Shown here in pieces: positions 24,507 to 33,217 of a stretch of 34,325 bases of DNA (the first letter of the stretch is position 1; every line of letters begins with the position of its first letter). Position numbers and translations under genes: made by a program. Location of the stretch: contig PLGI01000143.1 of assembly GCA_003139775.1 (NCBI GenBank), positions 1 through 34,325 on the forward strand, given 5' to 3'. Source of the DNA: Syntrophaceae bacterium. GTDB lineage: Bacteria; Desulfobacterota; Syntrophia; Syntrophales; Smithellaceae. The notes below the pieces were generated by a model, which made no database searches, had not been told where the DNA came from, and saw only the letters and a list, made by a program, of their open reading frames with translations.

Positions 24507-24908
24507 CTAATGCGGTTTTATGTTTGTTCTAATCCATTCCACAATGGAATCAAGCGATGCTCCGGGAGTGAAAATCGCTTTAATGCCGGAGGAGTAAAGC
24601 GCAGGAAAATCCTGCTCGGGAATTATTCCGCCGCCGATAACGGTAATATCCTGAGCGTCTTTTTCGCGTAAAATTTCCACAACCCGCGGGAAAAGAACAC
24701 GGTGAGCGCCGGAAAGACAGCTCAAACCCACTAAATCAACATCTTCCTGAATAGCTGCCGCCGCGATTTGCTCCGGTGTTTGATGACAGCCCGTGTAAAC
24801 AACTTCAAATCCGGCATCGCGGAAACAACGGGCGAGAATACGAGCGCCGCGGTCATGGCCATCCAGCCCCGGTTTGGCAACCATCACACGAATTTTTCTT
24901 TCCGGCAT
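24507..24908 (-). CDS. B12-binding small subunit of an acyl-CoA mutase
   Basis: This protein of about 133 residues is the B12-binding domain alone. [11 protein letters not shown] gives the DxHxxG motif (Asp16, His18, Gly21), with His18 the lower cobalt ligand. [15 protein letters not shown] and [13 protein letters not shown] complete the cobalamin site. It pairs with the large subunit encoded just upstream, as in isobutyryl-CoA mutase and archaeal-type split mutases. I chose the ATG at 24908 because AAGGAG lies between it and an earlier in-frame ATG at 24929. A palindromic repeat separates it from the large-subunit gene. Confidence 0.93.
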   Translation of the reverse strand: MPERKIRVMVAKPGLDGHDRGARILARCFRDAGFEVVYTGCHQTPEQIAAAAIQEDVDLVGLSCLSGAHRVLFPRVVEILREKDAQDITVIGGGIIPEQDFPALYSSGIKAIFTPGASLDSIVEWIRTNIKPH

Positions 24909-24960
24909 ATAAATCTCCTTAAAATGCAATAACAGTTTTAGAATATTAAGGCTATCGAAT

Positions 24961-25043
24961 CTTATCCCGACAGTTTCGCTGCGGGATAATTCGACTAACA
25001 GATCTTGCCGTGCTTCGCTTACAATACCTGAGCCTCATTATTA
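24961..25043. repeat. Mosaic palindromic repeat, copy C, inside the mutase operon
   Basis: TTATCCCG and CGGGATAA form a hairpin with a TTTCGCT loop, followed by ATTCGACTAACA, a GTGCTTCGCTT segment and GAGCCTCATTATTA. It fills the gap between the large and small mutase genes. Its last three bases are the TAA stop codon of the large subunit on the minus strand. Confidence 0.75.
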
Positions 25044-26723
25044 GTATAATCCCGGGTCGCGATATTCTCCATAAACTTCCCGGTATACGTCGCAGATTTC
25101 CTGCAGGGTAGCCAGATTTTTTACCGCTTCTATGCAGTGCGGCATTACGTTTTCACCTTTTTTGCAGGCATTTTTTATATTATCCAACGATTTCATGGCG
25201 GCGCGGCTATCGCGTTTACGGCGCACATCCTGAAGCCTTTTAATCTGTTGATCGCCGATTTCTTCGCTAATCTCCACCAGCGGAATGGGATGTTGCTTAT
25301 TGGTTGAATATTTATTTACGCCTACCATGATTTTTTCACTATTCTCCAACTGCCTCTGAAATTTGTAGGAGGCGTCGGCAATTTCCATCTGCGGAAAACC
25401 TTTTTCTATGGCGGCAATCATTCCGCCCATATCGTCAATTTTATGAATATAGTCCCAGGTGGCTTCTTCGATTTCATTAGTCAGGGTTTCAATAAAATAA
25501 GAACCCGCCAGAGGATCAATGGTATTGGCCACTCCGGTTTCTTCGGCCAGAATTTGCTGCGTACGTAAAGCAAGTTCCGCGGCGTGTTCGGAAGGCAGGC
25601 AGAAAACTTCATCCAGAGAATTGGTATGCAGAGACTGAGTACCGCCCAAAACAGCGGCCAATCCTTCCACTGTTGTACGGACGACATTATTATACGGCTG
25701 TTGAGCGGCCAGAGAACATCCGGCCGTTTGCGTATGGAAGCGCAGCCACATGGAACGGGGATTCTGGGCATGGAAGCGGTCGCGCATAATCTTCGCCCAT
25801 ATGCGGCGCGCCGCCCGCAATTTGCAGATCTCCTCAAAGAAATCTATGTGCGAATTGAAAAAGAAAGATAGACGCGGAGCAAAATCATCAACATTTAAAC
25901 CCTTGTGGCGAATAACGTCTTCCACATATTCTATGCCATCGCGGATAGTGAAAGCCAACTCCTGCACAGCGGTCGAACCTGCTTCGCGAATATGATAACC
26001 GCTGATGCTGATAGTGTTCCAGCGCGGAACAAATTTTGTGCCGAATTCGACTGTGTCGCTGATTAGCTTTACCGAAGGTTCCGGCGGGCACATGAAAGTT
26101 TTTTGCGCTATGAATTCCTTGAGCATATCATTTTGAATGGTGCCGCCTATTTTGGTAAGCGGTACGCCCTTGATATCCGCAACTGCGCAATACATCGCGA
26201 ATAAAACTGTTGCCGGAGGATTGATGGTCATGGAAGTGGTAACCTCATCCAGAGGAATGCCTTCCATAAGAGCCAGAAAATCTTCTAGTGTATCTATGGC
26301 AACGCCGCACTTGCCCACTTCGCCCAGCGCTTTGGACGAGTCGCTGTCGTAGCCCATAAGCGTCGGAAAATCAAAAGCTGTGCTTAAGCCCGTTTGGCCT
26401 TCGCGCAAGAGCATGTGCCAGCGGTGATTGGTGTCTTGCGCGCTGCCCATACCGGAAAACATGCGGAACGTCCAATGGCGTCCCCGGTAGCCGGTGACTT
26501 GATTACCGCGCAGATAAGGAAATTCACCGGGGACACTGATGTCTTCGGCAAAATTAATATCTTTAATATCTTCCGGAGTATAGAGTCTCTTAATTTCCGT
26601 ATCCGAGACAGTGGTAAAGCGTTCTTTTTGGTCAGGATTAGTTTTTAACGATTTTTGAACTTTATCCGCCCATTTTTTGTTGAGTTTCAAAGACGCTTCC
26701 TGCATTTCTTTCGAGAAATACAC
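25041..26723 (-). CDS. Large subunit of a B12-dependent acyl-CoA mutase, isobutyryl-CoA-mutase-like
   Basis: This is a 560-residue TIM-barrel subunit without the B12 domain. Conserved stretches include TAFDFPTLMGYDSD, VTTSMTINPPA, GGTIQNDMLKEFIAQ, ISISGYHIREAGS (His244), FAPRLSFFF, RFHTQTAGCSLAAQQPYNN and GGTQSLHTNSLDE. Residue numbers happen to match Propionibacterium methylmalonyl-CoA mutase. At position 89 it has Phe (FRMFSG) instead of Tyr, and at 207 Gln (IAQKTF) instead of Arg, the residue that binds the methylmalonyl carboxylate. This Phe/Gln pair is the isobutyryl-CoA mutase signature. Ala116 argues against a 2-hydroxyisobutyryl-CoA mutase. It starts with GTG after AGGAGGG, heads the operon, and is divergent from a TetR gene. 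Confidence 0.9.
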   Translation of the reverse strand: MYFSKEMQEASLKLNKKWADKVQKSLKTNPDQKERFTTVSDTEIKRLYTPEDIKDINFAEDISVPGEFPYLRGNQVTGYRGRHWTFRMFSGMGSAQDTNHRWHMLLREGQTGLSTAFDFPTLMGYDSDSSKALGEVGKCGVAIDTLEDFLALMEGIPLDEVTTSMTINPPATVLFAMYCAVADIKGVPLTKIGGTIQNDMLKEFIAQKTFMCPPEPSVKLISDTVEFGTKFVPRWNTISISGYHIREAGSTAVQELAFTIRDGIEYVEDVIRHKGLNVDDFAPRLSFFFNSHIDFFEEICKLRAARRIWAKIMRDRFHAQNPRSMWLRFHTQTAGCSLAAQQPYNNVVRTTVEGLAAVLGGTQSLHTNSLDEVFCLPSEHAAELALRTQQILAEETGVANTIDPLAGSYFIETLTNEIEEATWDYIHKIDDMGGMIAAIEKGFPQMEIADASYKFQRQLENSEKIMVGVNKYSTNKQHPIPLVEISEEIGDQQIKRLQDVRRKRDSRAAMKSLDNIKNACKKGENVMPHCIEAVKNLATLQEICDVYREVYGEYRDPGLY

Positions 26724-26996
26724 AATTAACCCTCCTAATGTTATTGTTCGGAATAATTAAGAATACCTGTGAACAAAAACTGAAAAGCAGTAACTCAAAT
26801 CTTTTGTTTTTGTCAAGATATATTCAAAGGAAAGAAATGTAATCAACGCGGAATTTTCTTCGGAGTTTGCCTTAGTGAATACGGTTTGCCCGGCGCATAA
26901 CATGAAAATCACACATGCCTGGTGGTGAAAATGATAAGAGGATGAATAATATTTTTTAATAGAGAGGGTAAGGAAGTAAAAAATTTTTGATTTTTC

Positions 26997-27025
26997 TTGA
27001 CACAATACTGATATTAATCTATGCA
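26997..27025 (+). promoter_or_regulatory. Probable promoter of the TetR-family gene
   Basis: TTGACA (26997-27002) and TATGCA (27020-27025) are separated by 17 bp, about 80 bp before the start codon. A perfect TTGACA also occurs on the minus strand at 26816-26811, facing the mutase operon, but its -10 is weak. Confidence 0.55.
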
Positions 27026-27105
27026 ATTACAGCTAGGGATGAGGTTTAAATTTAGCATTTGTTTGTATCGGAAATAAATATTAATAACAAATAAGGATAA
27101 CTGAT

Positions 27106-27735
27106 TTGATCTTCGAAGAAAAAAGAAAAAAAGAAAAAGAAAATCGAAAAAATACAATTTTGAGAGCAGCGCGAAGACTTTTTTTTGATCGAGGCTTCAA
27201 ATCCGTAACGGTCGATAATATTGCTGCCAAATCTGAAGTTAGCAAAGGATCAATTTACCTTTGCTTTGAAAGTAAAGAAGAAATATATGCCCAAATCCTG
27301 ATTTCTGATAATATCGCGCTTTATGAAAGAATAAAGAATTTTTCAGCCACAGAAGCATCAGCTTCGCAACTCTTGCTGGAATTTGCTAGGATTTATGTTG
27401 ATTATTTTTTAAATGATAATGAACTTTTTAGAATACTTATGACTTTCATGATGCAAACAGGCCAGATGAATCTAACTGAAAAACAAAACACTGAACTCAT
27501 TCGGTCGACCAATGAAAATATTAAGATTATTTCCGAAATCATTAAAAAGGGCATTGATTCCGGTGAATTCGCTCCAATTGGCAACATCCGGCAGATGCAA
27601 AATGCAATTTGGGGGATGTTAAATGGCGTTATTTCCCTTTATGTCTTCACTGGTAATCCAACGAAACGTACGGAGAGAATCCATTCTACTGTTCGAGATA
27701 GTTTGAATGTTTTTATAGAGGGTTTGAAAGCATAA
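27106..27735 (+). CDS. TetR/AcrR-family transcriptional regulator
   Basis: This is a 209-residue regulator. The N-terminal helix-turn-helix is typical: ILRAARRLFFDRGFKSVTVD, then IAAKSEVSKGSIYLCFESKE. The C-terminal ligand domain is helical and resembles those of acyl-CoA-responsive TetR proteins only in general character. It starts with TTG preceded by AAGGATA. The gene is divergent from the mutase operon across a 380-bp spacer, so control of that operon in response to an acyl-CoA is a reasonable inference. No clear operator palindrome was found. Confidence 0.88.
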   Translation: MIFEEKRKKEKENRKNTILRAARRLFFDRGFKSVTVDNIAAKSEVSKGSIYLCFESKEEIYAQILISDNIALYERIKNFSATEASASQLLLEFARIYVDYFLNDNELFRILMTFMMQTGQMNLTEKQNTELIRSTNENIKIISEIIKKGIDSGEFAPIGNIRQMQNAIWGMLNGVISLYVFTGNPTKRTERIHSTVRDSLNVFIEGLKA

Positions 27736-27807
27736 TTTGGTAGCTTTTTAAACATTTTAAAAGCGCACAGAGATTTCTCTTCGGGTTACGGTTGTTGTAC
27801 TGCAGAT

Positions 27808-28149
27808 TTACTTCCCGCTATTTCGAATCAATTTATGAAAGTCCCGATCAGCCTTGTGTAAGAGTTCTTCCACGTCTTTTTCCAGCTTTTCAAACCGGTC
27901 AATAATGGCCCGTGCTTTTTGTGTCAGTTGCATAGATTTGTCCTCGGCGCCAATCTCAACGAGCTTCATTTCCATACGCTCTTCGGATGCCTTGAGCCTT
28001 CCCCATGCCGCCCGATAGGACATCTCCAGTTTTTTGGCTGCGGCATTGAGGCTGTGCCGCTCATCAATGGCCTTGAGAATGTTGTCGCGTCCCTTGCCGA
28101 AAACCACTTTGCCATTTTTTTCAATCCAGATTTTATACTTGATTTCCAT
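27808..28149 (-). CDS. ModE-type (molybdate-responsive) DNA-binding protein, N-terminal domain only
   Basis: This 113-residue protein matches the winged-helix domain of ModE: KIWIEKNGKVVFGKGRDNIL, then NAAAKKLEMSYRAAWGRLKA, which is the recognition region. There is no C-terminal TOBE/molybdate-binding domain; a short charged helix follows instead. It may sense Mo/W indirectly or act constitutively. It lies between the TetR gene (convergent) and fdhA (divergent), so regulation of the Mo/W-containing formate dehydrogenase is a likely role. AGGGGG precedes the ATG. Confidence 0.85.
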   Translation of the reverse strand: MEIKYKIWIEKNGKVVFGKGRDNILKAIDERHSLNAAAKKLEMSYRAAWGRLKASEERMEMKLVEIGAEDKSMQLTQKARAIIDRFEKLEKDVEELLHKADRDFHKLIRNSGK

Positions 28150-28280
28150 CGGGATCCCCCTCTAAACGCTTGCGTGAATTTGTTTATAGGGAAGATAATC
28201 ATAAAATGTCAATAAAATTTCTCATAGATGTTTTTTATATAACATATTGGTTTTTTCTGATGTTCAGTCAATCCCTCGGT

Positions 28281-28572
28281 TTGGAATCCCCCGGCTTCAG
28301 CCGGGGGAGGAATGCGGTGTAACCCGCGGGAGGTCGCGTTACCCTCTGCTTCGTAGGATAATTTCCAATAACCTTTGGCTATTGGATAATTCGACTAACA
28401 AACTTTAATGCGCTTTGCTTTTAAAGTTTGAGTCTCATTACGACCGGCAAGCTTCAGTCGTAGATGACCCTATAGTGACCTTCAGGTTATTTAGGTTATG
28501 CACTTTATTTCTGAAGCTTGGGTCTCATTATTATAGGGAGCCTCTGGCTCCTGACGGAGGGGGCTCCATTGC
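28281..28572. repeat. Mosaic palindromic repeat, copy B, with an IS605-like terminal hairpin
   Basis: This lies in the spacer of about 570 bp between the ModE-like gene and fdhA. It starts with a perfect 9-bp hairpin TCCCCCGGC-ttca-GCCGGGGGA followed by GGAATGCGG. It then contains the copy A modules almost unchanged (TCCAATAACCTTTGGCTATT, GATAATTCGACTAACA, TTTAAAGTTTGAGTCTCATT) and ends like copy D (GGGTCTCATTATT, GAGCCTCTGGCTCCTGACGG). Confidence 0.8.
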
Positions 28573-28606
28573 ATGCCACTTTTGACACAAGCCACAAATG
28601 AAATAA

Positions 28607-28635
28607 TTGACAAAAGAACCGGTTAACACTATAAA
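28607..28635 (+). promoter_or_regulatory. Sigma70-type promoter for fdhA
   Basis: TTGACA (28607-28612) and TATAAA (28630-28635) are separated by 17 bp, about 80 bp before the start codon. A second TTGACA lies about 25 bp further upstream. The spacer contains GGTTAAC; I could not identify a ModE or FNR site with confidence. Confidence 0.7.
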
Positions 28636-28715
28636 ATCCAGATTTAAAATAATATAACTCTTGTTAATTTTTAGCAAAAACATCGGATATTGAGTTTTTA
28701 AGACTGAAAAAGAAA

Positions 28716-31415
28716 ATGGGAAAAAAGATTATGATTACAATTGATGGACAAGAAGTTTCGGCAAATCCGGGACAAACCATTCTGGATTGTGCCAGAAGCA
28801 TCGGCATTTTCATACCGACCCTTTGCCACTATAAAAACACGACCAACGTTGGGGCTTGCCGGGTTTGTGTTGTGGAAGTGGAAAACGCACGAAGTTTGGT
28901 CGCCTCCTGCTGCATGCCGGTGAGTCCGAATATGGTTGTTCGCACTAATACTCCGGCAGTTCGCGACGCCCAGAAACTGATCGTCGAATTATTATGGTCG
29001 TCCGGCGATCATAACTGTCTAACCTGCGAACAAAACGGTCAATGTGAATTACAAAATCTTGTTTACTGGCTGAAAATAGATAAACCCCGTTTCAATATCG
29101 AACCTCCGGGTTACGCGCCGGATAATAGCAACACCATGATCCAGCGCGATCTGAACAAGTGTATTCTTTGCGGACGCTGCATTCGTGCCTGCAACGAAAT
29201 CCAAGTCAATGAAGTGCTGGATTTCTCCATGCGCGGCTCTTACGTTAAGGTTGGTCCGGCGTTTGATGAAGATTACATTAATTCTTCCTGCGTATTCTGC
29301 GGCGAATGTCTTCAGGTATGCCCTACCGGAGCGATCACTTGCAAACAGGCGAAGTTTGCCGGCCGCCCCTGGGAATTGAATAAAGTCCGCACCACCTGCA
29401 CCTATTGCGGCGTTGGCTGCCAAATGGATGTTTTTGCTAAAGATGGACAAATTGTCAAAGTATCGGGAAACCCCGATTATGGTCAACCCAATGGCGGGAG
29501 TCTTTGCGTAAAAGGCCGCTTCGGCATGGATTTTATCCAGCACCCCGACCGCCTGAAAAAACCTCTTATCCGTTATGAGAAAAATGAAGACTTGAAAGAA
29601 GCCAGTTGGGATGAAGCATTCACTTTTATTGTCGATAAGCTCTCTTCTATCAAGAAAAAAACCGGTTCGGACAGTATTGCCGGGTTATCTTCTGCTCGTT
29701 GCACCAACGAAGAAAATTATCTTTTTCAGAAATTTATACGGGCGGTAATTGGTACCAACAATGTTGATCACTGCGCCCGTCTCTGACACTCAGTAACTGT
29801 GGCCGGTCTGGCCGCATCATTCGGCAGTGGAGCAATGACAAATTCTATCGATGAGTTGGAATATACCGATTTAATTTTAGCAGCAGGAACTAATACTACG
29901 GAAAACCATCCCGTTATCGGCATGAAAGTCAAGCGGGCTGTCAAACAGCATGGTACCAAGCTGATCGTCATCGATCCGCGGGGAATTGATTTGGTCAAAT
30001 ACGCCGACATCTGGCTGTGCCAGAAACCGGGAACTGATGTTGCGGTTTTCAATGGTTTGATGAACGTGATCATTGCGGAAGGCCTTCATGCCAAAGGATA
30101 TATAGCGGAACGCACCGAAGGGTTCGACGCTCTCAAAACAGCAGTTACCAAATACACACCGGAATACGTGGAAAAAATTTCCGGCGTGTCCGCGGAAGAT
30201 TTAAAGAAAGCGGCGCGGCTATATGCAAAGGCAAATAAAGCCAGCATTATTTATGCTATGGGCATAACCCAGCATATCAGTGGCACGGATAATGTGAAGA
30301 GTACCGCCAATCTGGCGATGCTCTGCGGTAACATTGGCATCGAAGGCGGAGGTGTAAATCCGTTGCGCGGTCAGAATAATGTGCAGGGCGCCTGCGATAT
30401 GGGCGGTCTGCCCGATGTCTTCCCCGCTTATCAGCAGGTGGCCAATGAAGACGCCCGCAAAAAATTTGAAACGGCCTGGGGGGCAACTTTATCAGGCAAA
30501 CACGGCCTGACAATAGTCGAGATTATGAACGCCGCCGGTCGCGGAGATATTAAAGCTATCTACATTATGGGTGAAAATCCGCTTATTTCCGATCCTGATC
30601 TTCACCATATAAAAAAAGAACTCCAAAAGCTGGATCTACTTGTTGTGCAGGATATTTTCCTGACAGAAACGGCTGAGTTTGCCGATGTTGTTCTGCCTTC
30701 CGCCAGTTTCGCGGAAAAGGACGGCACCTTCACCAATACGGAACGGCGTGTTCAGCGAATTAGGAAAGTTGTAAACGCTCCGGGAGAAGCCAAGCCTGAT
30801 TGGGAAATCATTGCGGGAATCTCCACAAAAATGGGATATCCGATGAATTATTCTTCGGCGAAGGAAATTTTCGAAGAAATTGCGAAAGTCACTCCCAGTT
30901 ACGCGGGAATTAGTTATGAACGAATTGAAAAAGAAGGCATCCAATGGCCTTGTCCCACGCCGGAACATCAGGGAACCAAATTTTTACATAAAGAAAAATT
31001 TTCACGAGGCCTCGGTCTGTTCCACGCGATTGAATATATACCGCCGGCGGAACTTCCTGATAAAGAATATCCTTTAATACTTTCTACAGGCCGTGTACTT
31101 TATCACTATCATACAGGCACGATGACACGCCGCGCAGTGGGACCGAGCGAGCGTTGTCCGGAAAGCCTTATTGAAATACATCCGGATGATGCCGTCAAAT
31201 TCGGCGTAAACGACGGTCAAATGGTTAAAGTAACATCAAGACGCGGCACAGTGGAAGCCAAAGCCCAAATAACTCAAAAGAGTCCGCAAGGAACAATATT
31301 TATGAACTTCCATTTTGCAGAAGCAGCGGTTAATCTGCTGACCAATCCAGTTTTGGACCCCATAGGGAAAATTCCCGAATATAAAGTTTGCGCGGTCAAG
31401 CTGGAAGCCGCATAA
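28716..31415 (+). CDS. fdhA: Selenocysteine formate dehydrogenase, catalytic subunit with NuoG-like N-terminus
   Basis: The gene encodes 899 residues when the TGA at 29784-29786 is read as selenocysteine 357. N-terminal domains in order are a [2Fe-2S] ferredoxin fold (Cys37, 48, 51, 65/66), a NuoG-type His-Cys3 cluster (His99, Cys101, 104, 110) and two 4Fe-4S clusters (Cys149/152/155/159 and 192/195/198/202). The catalytic molybdopterin domain then starts with its own 4Fe-4S site (Cys228, 231, 235, 264). The Sec context DHCARL-U-HSVTVAGL matches the family. The molybdopterin-binding parts include IYIMGENPLISDPD and STGRVLYHYHTGTMTRR. It oxidises formate or reduces CO2 in the cytoplasm. No NuoE/F or hydrogenase partner is adjacent. 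The Shine-Dalgarno sequence is weak; Met6 is an alternative start. Confidence 0.95.
29784..29816 (+). promoter_or_regulatory. UGA selenocysteine codon and SECIS element of fdhA
   Basis: After the UGA, TGTGGCC (29798-29804) pairs with GGCCGCA (29810-29816) with one G-U pair, leaving the loop GGTCT. E. coli fdhF has the same GGUCU apical loop at a similar distance from its UGA. The frame stays open for 542 further codons with conserved family sequence. Confidence 0.9.
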
Positions 31416-31456
31416 CCATCATCAGCATCACTACGGTAACCATACATAATAAAAAA

Positions 31457-31486
31457 ATATGCCTCTGAAAAGGGGTATATTTTTTT
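31457..31486 (+). terminator. Rho-independent terminator after fdhA
   Basis: ATATGCCTC pairs with GGGGTATAT (two G-U pairs) around a 6-nt loop, followed by a T-run. It lies about 40 bp after the stop codon. Confidence 0.75.
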
Positions 31487-31787
31487 GTATAAGCCTGATT
31501 ATCCTTAAAATGGATAGGAATCATCTTCAGGAATCGATAAATTTACTTCCCCCAGTCGAATCACCTGATCAAGATCGCGGAACGCCCACCCTGCGTCCTT
31601 ATCTGCGCTTTGTGAATTTGATAGTTAGGTAATTAATAATATAAGGTGCTGTCCATATTTATCAAATTGCATCTTTCACATACAAAGGCTCAACCTGTTT
31701 GAGTCAGCAAGATTGAAGATTACCATTTGAATTGTGGTATCCTATATCGCTAATGAGTCAAACAAAGACTTGACTCCAAGCACTAAA
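31487..31787. other. Gene-free spacer with a possible coding remnant
   Basis: No intact gene was found. On the minus strand, about 31510-31625, one frame reads KDAGWAFRDLDQVIRLGEV and ends in a TAA, but it has no start codon and an upstream stop. This could be the end of a decayed gene. Confidence 0.3.
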
Positions 31788-32405
31788 TCATCCCAATGAT
31801 TTTATGTCTTGCTGAAGATGACTGCGATCATCAAACGTTTCGATGAACATACCATCCTTTTGAAAGTTGACGATCGTCTTGGAAGCATTGCCTACACAGG
31901 AACTTTGGAATTCGTTGAGGCTGATGCTTCTTATACGGCAGATAATAGCCGCAATGGTGAAGTTGTGGGCAACTACCAATGCATTTTCTTCTTTGTTAAT
32001 AATTCTTTCCATAGCGCGCCATGCACGCTCCTGAAGTTGAGTCAATGATTCTCCGTTGGGCATTTTGACGGAAGCCGGGTCAGCAATCCATTTGTTCAGA
32101 AAATCTTTTTCGCAGGTTACAAGTTTCTTATAGTAAACACCTTCAAAGTCTCCCGGGTCTATTTCCATTAGTTCATTATGAATGTGAATTTCCTTTCGAT
32201 GGAACTCGTTGATAACCTCCGCTGTTTTCAGCGCCCTTTTCAGCGGGCTGGTATGGATCACTCTGATGGGGTGATCCTTCAGGGATAATGCCAGAAGCCG
32301 TGCCTGTTCGATTCCGACAGAGCTTAACTCAACATCACTTATTCCTTGAACCCGTCCCTCTTTATTCCAAAGCGTTTCACCGTGTCTGATGATAATCAGC
32401 TGCAT
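31788..32405 (-). CDS. Histidine phosphatase family protein (phosphoglycerate mutase-like)
   Basis: This is a 205-residue protein with the catalytic LIIIRHGETLWNKEGRVQG motif at the N-terminus (His7), TSPLKRALKTAEVI, ELMEIDPGDFEG (acid residue) and LVVAHNFTIAAI (second His). This is the branch-2-like histidine phosphatase layout shared by CobC, GpmB and sugar or nucleotide phosphatases. A CobC-like alpha-ribazole phosphatase role would suit a B12-dependent organism, but nothing in the context proves it. It is on the same strand as the GNAT gene 161 bp upstream. Confidence 0.9.
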   Translation of the reverse strand: MQLIIIRHGETLWNKEGRVQGISDVELSSVGIEQARLLALSLKDHPIRVIHTSPLKRALKTAEVINEFHRKEIHIHNELMEIDPGDFEGVYYKKLVTCEKDFLNKWIADPASVKMPNGESLTQLQERAWRAMERIINKEENALVVAHNFTIAAIICRIRSISLNEFQSSCVGNASKTIVNFQKDGMFIETFDDRSHLQQDIKSLG

Positions 32406-32566
32406 AGTGTCCTTATGTTAAGTTAAATTTCAGCTTTCCTTGATAGTTAACGTTTGTAATGTTGCATAACTCTCAGAATTCGTCAATTAACACTCACAGA
32501 AAGTTGTCAATAAAAAAACCCTTTAAAAATTTTCAAGATCTCCATACACTAAAAACACTTAGCCAT

Positions 32567-33217
32567 TTATTGATGGATTTTGAGATAATAAATCAGCGCA
32601 GTGAAGGATTTGTCCGGGATGGAATATTTATAAGATCTTTGGACGAAGCTCTTTTCTAATTCAAAGCCGTAAGCTTCGTAGAACCGGTAGGAAAGCGCTG
32701 TATCAGTGCATACGGATGTCCCTTCATAGCCTCGAGCGTGAACGGTATCTACAAATTTATCCATAAGACTCCTGCCCAAGCCACGACTCCGATACTTATT
32801 TATCGAGGTAAATAGCTCCACCTCGCACATGGGCCATCGATTGGGATGGAGAAAGAAAAAGGGGAGATATCCATAGATCAACTGAAAAAAATGTCTATAG
32901 GCCAACCAATTCATCCCATAACCGTTGACCAGTCCCTTGGGAATAATATATAACAAATAAAACAGTATGGCATTGATCAAGCCTTTTATCTTAAGAGGAG
33001 CTGCGCCAAAGATAATACCGCAGATCTCCCCGTCCACCTCCGCAACAAAACAGTCCGTTGACATTTTATAAAAAAACTTTACAAGGTACTCATGGAAGCT
33101 CGGCTTTGCATGTCGTATAGATGGCCACAAGATATGTTCAAAGCCTTCGTTAAAACACCGTACTGCTCCTTCCATGTCCTTATTTTTATTAAAAGCCCTG
33201 ATATTTGTTTTTATCAT
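32567..33217 (-). CDS. GNAT-family N-acetyltransferase
   Basis: This 216-residue protein shows the GNAT core at its C-terminal half: VELFTSINKYRSRGLGRSL is the acetyl-CoA-binding loop (R-x-x-G-x-G/A), followed by TDTALSYRFYEAYGFELEKS. The first half contains CFVAEVDGEICGIIFGAAPL and a hydrophobic insert (about 80-130, AILFYLLYIIPKG) that could contact the membrane or form a hydrophobic pocket. The acceptor substrate is unknown. It is co-directional with the histidine phosphatase gene. Confidence 0.85.
   Translation of the reverse strand: MIKTNIRAFNKNKDMEGAVRCFNEGFEHILWPSIRHAKPSFHEYLVKFFYKMSTDCFVAEVDGEICGIIFGAAPLKIKGLINAILFYLLYIIPKGLVNGYGMNWLAYRHFFQLIYGYLPFFFLHPNRWPMCEVELFTSINKYRSRGLGRSLMDKFVDTVHARGYEGTSVCTDTALSYRFYEAYGFELEKSFVQRSYKYSIPDKSFTALIYYLKIHQ

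Noticed and set aside
26724-27105. A TetR operator palindrome between the regulator and the mutase operon
   Set aside because: Only a widely spaced ACAAAAAC/GTTTTTGT pair was seen, which is too simple in an AT-rich spacer to call an operator.
29799-31415. A separate molybdopterin oxidoreductase gene starting after the TGA
   Set aside because: It is in the same frame as the upstream part, has no Shine-Dalgarno sequence, and the junction matches the known Sec context of formate dehydrogenases.
31510-31625. Minus-strand coding-like stretch between fdhA and the histidine phosphatase gene
   Set aside because: About 33 codons without a start and with an upstream stop; too short to call a gene.
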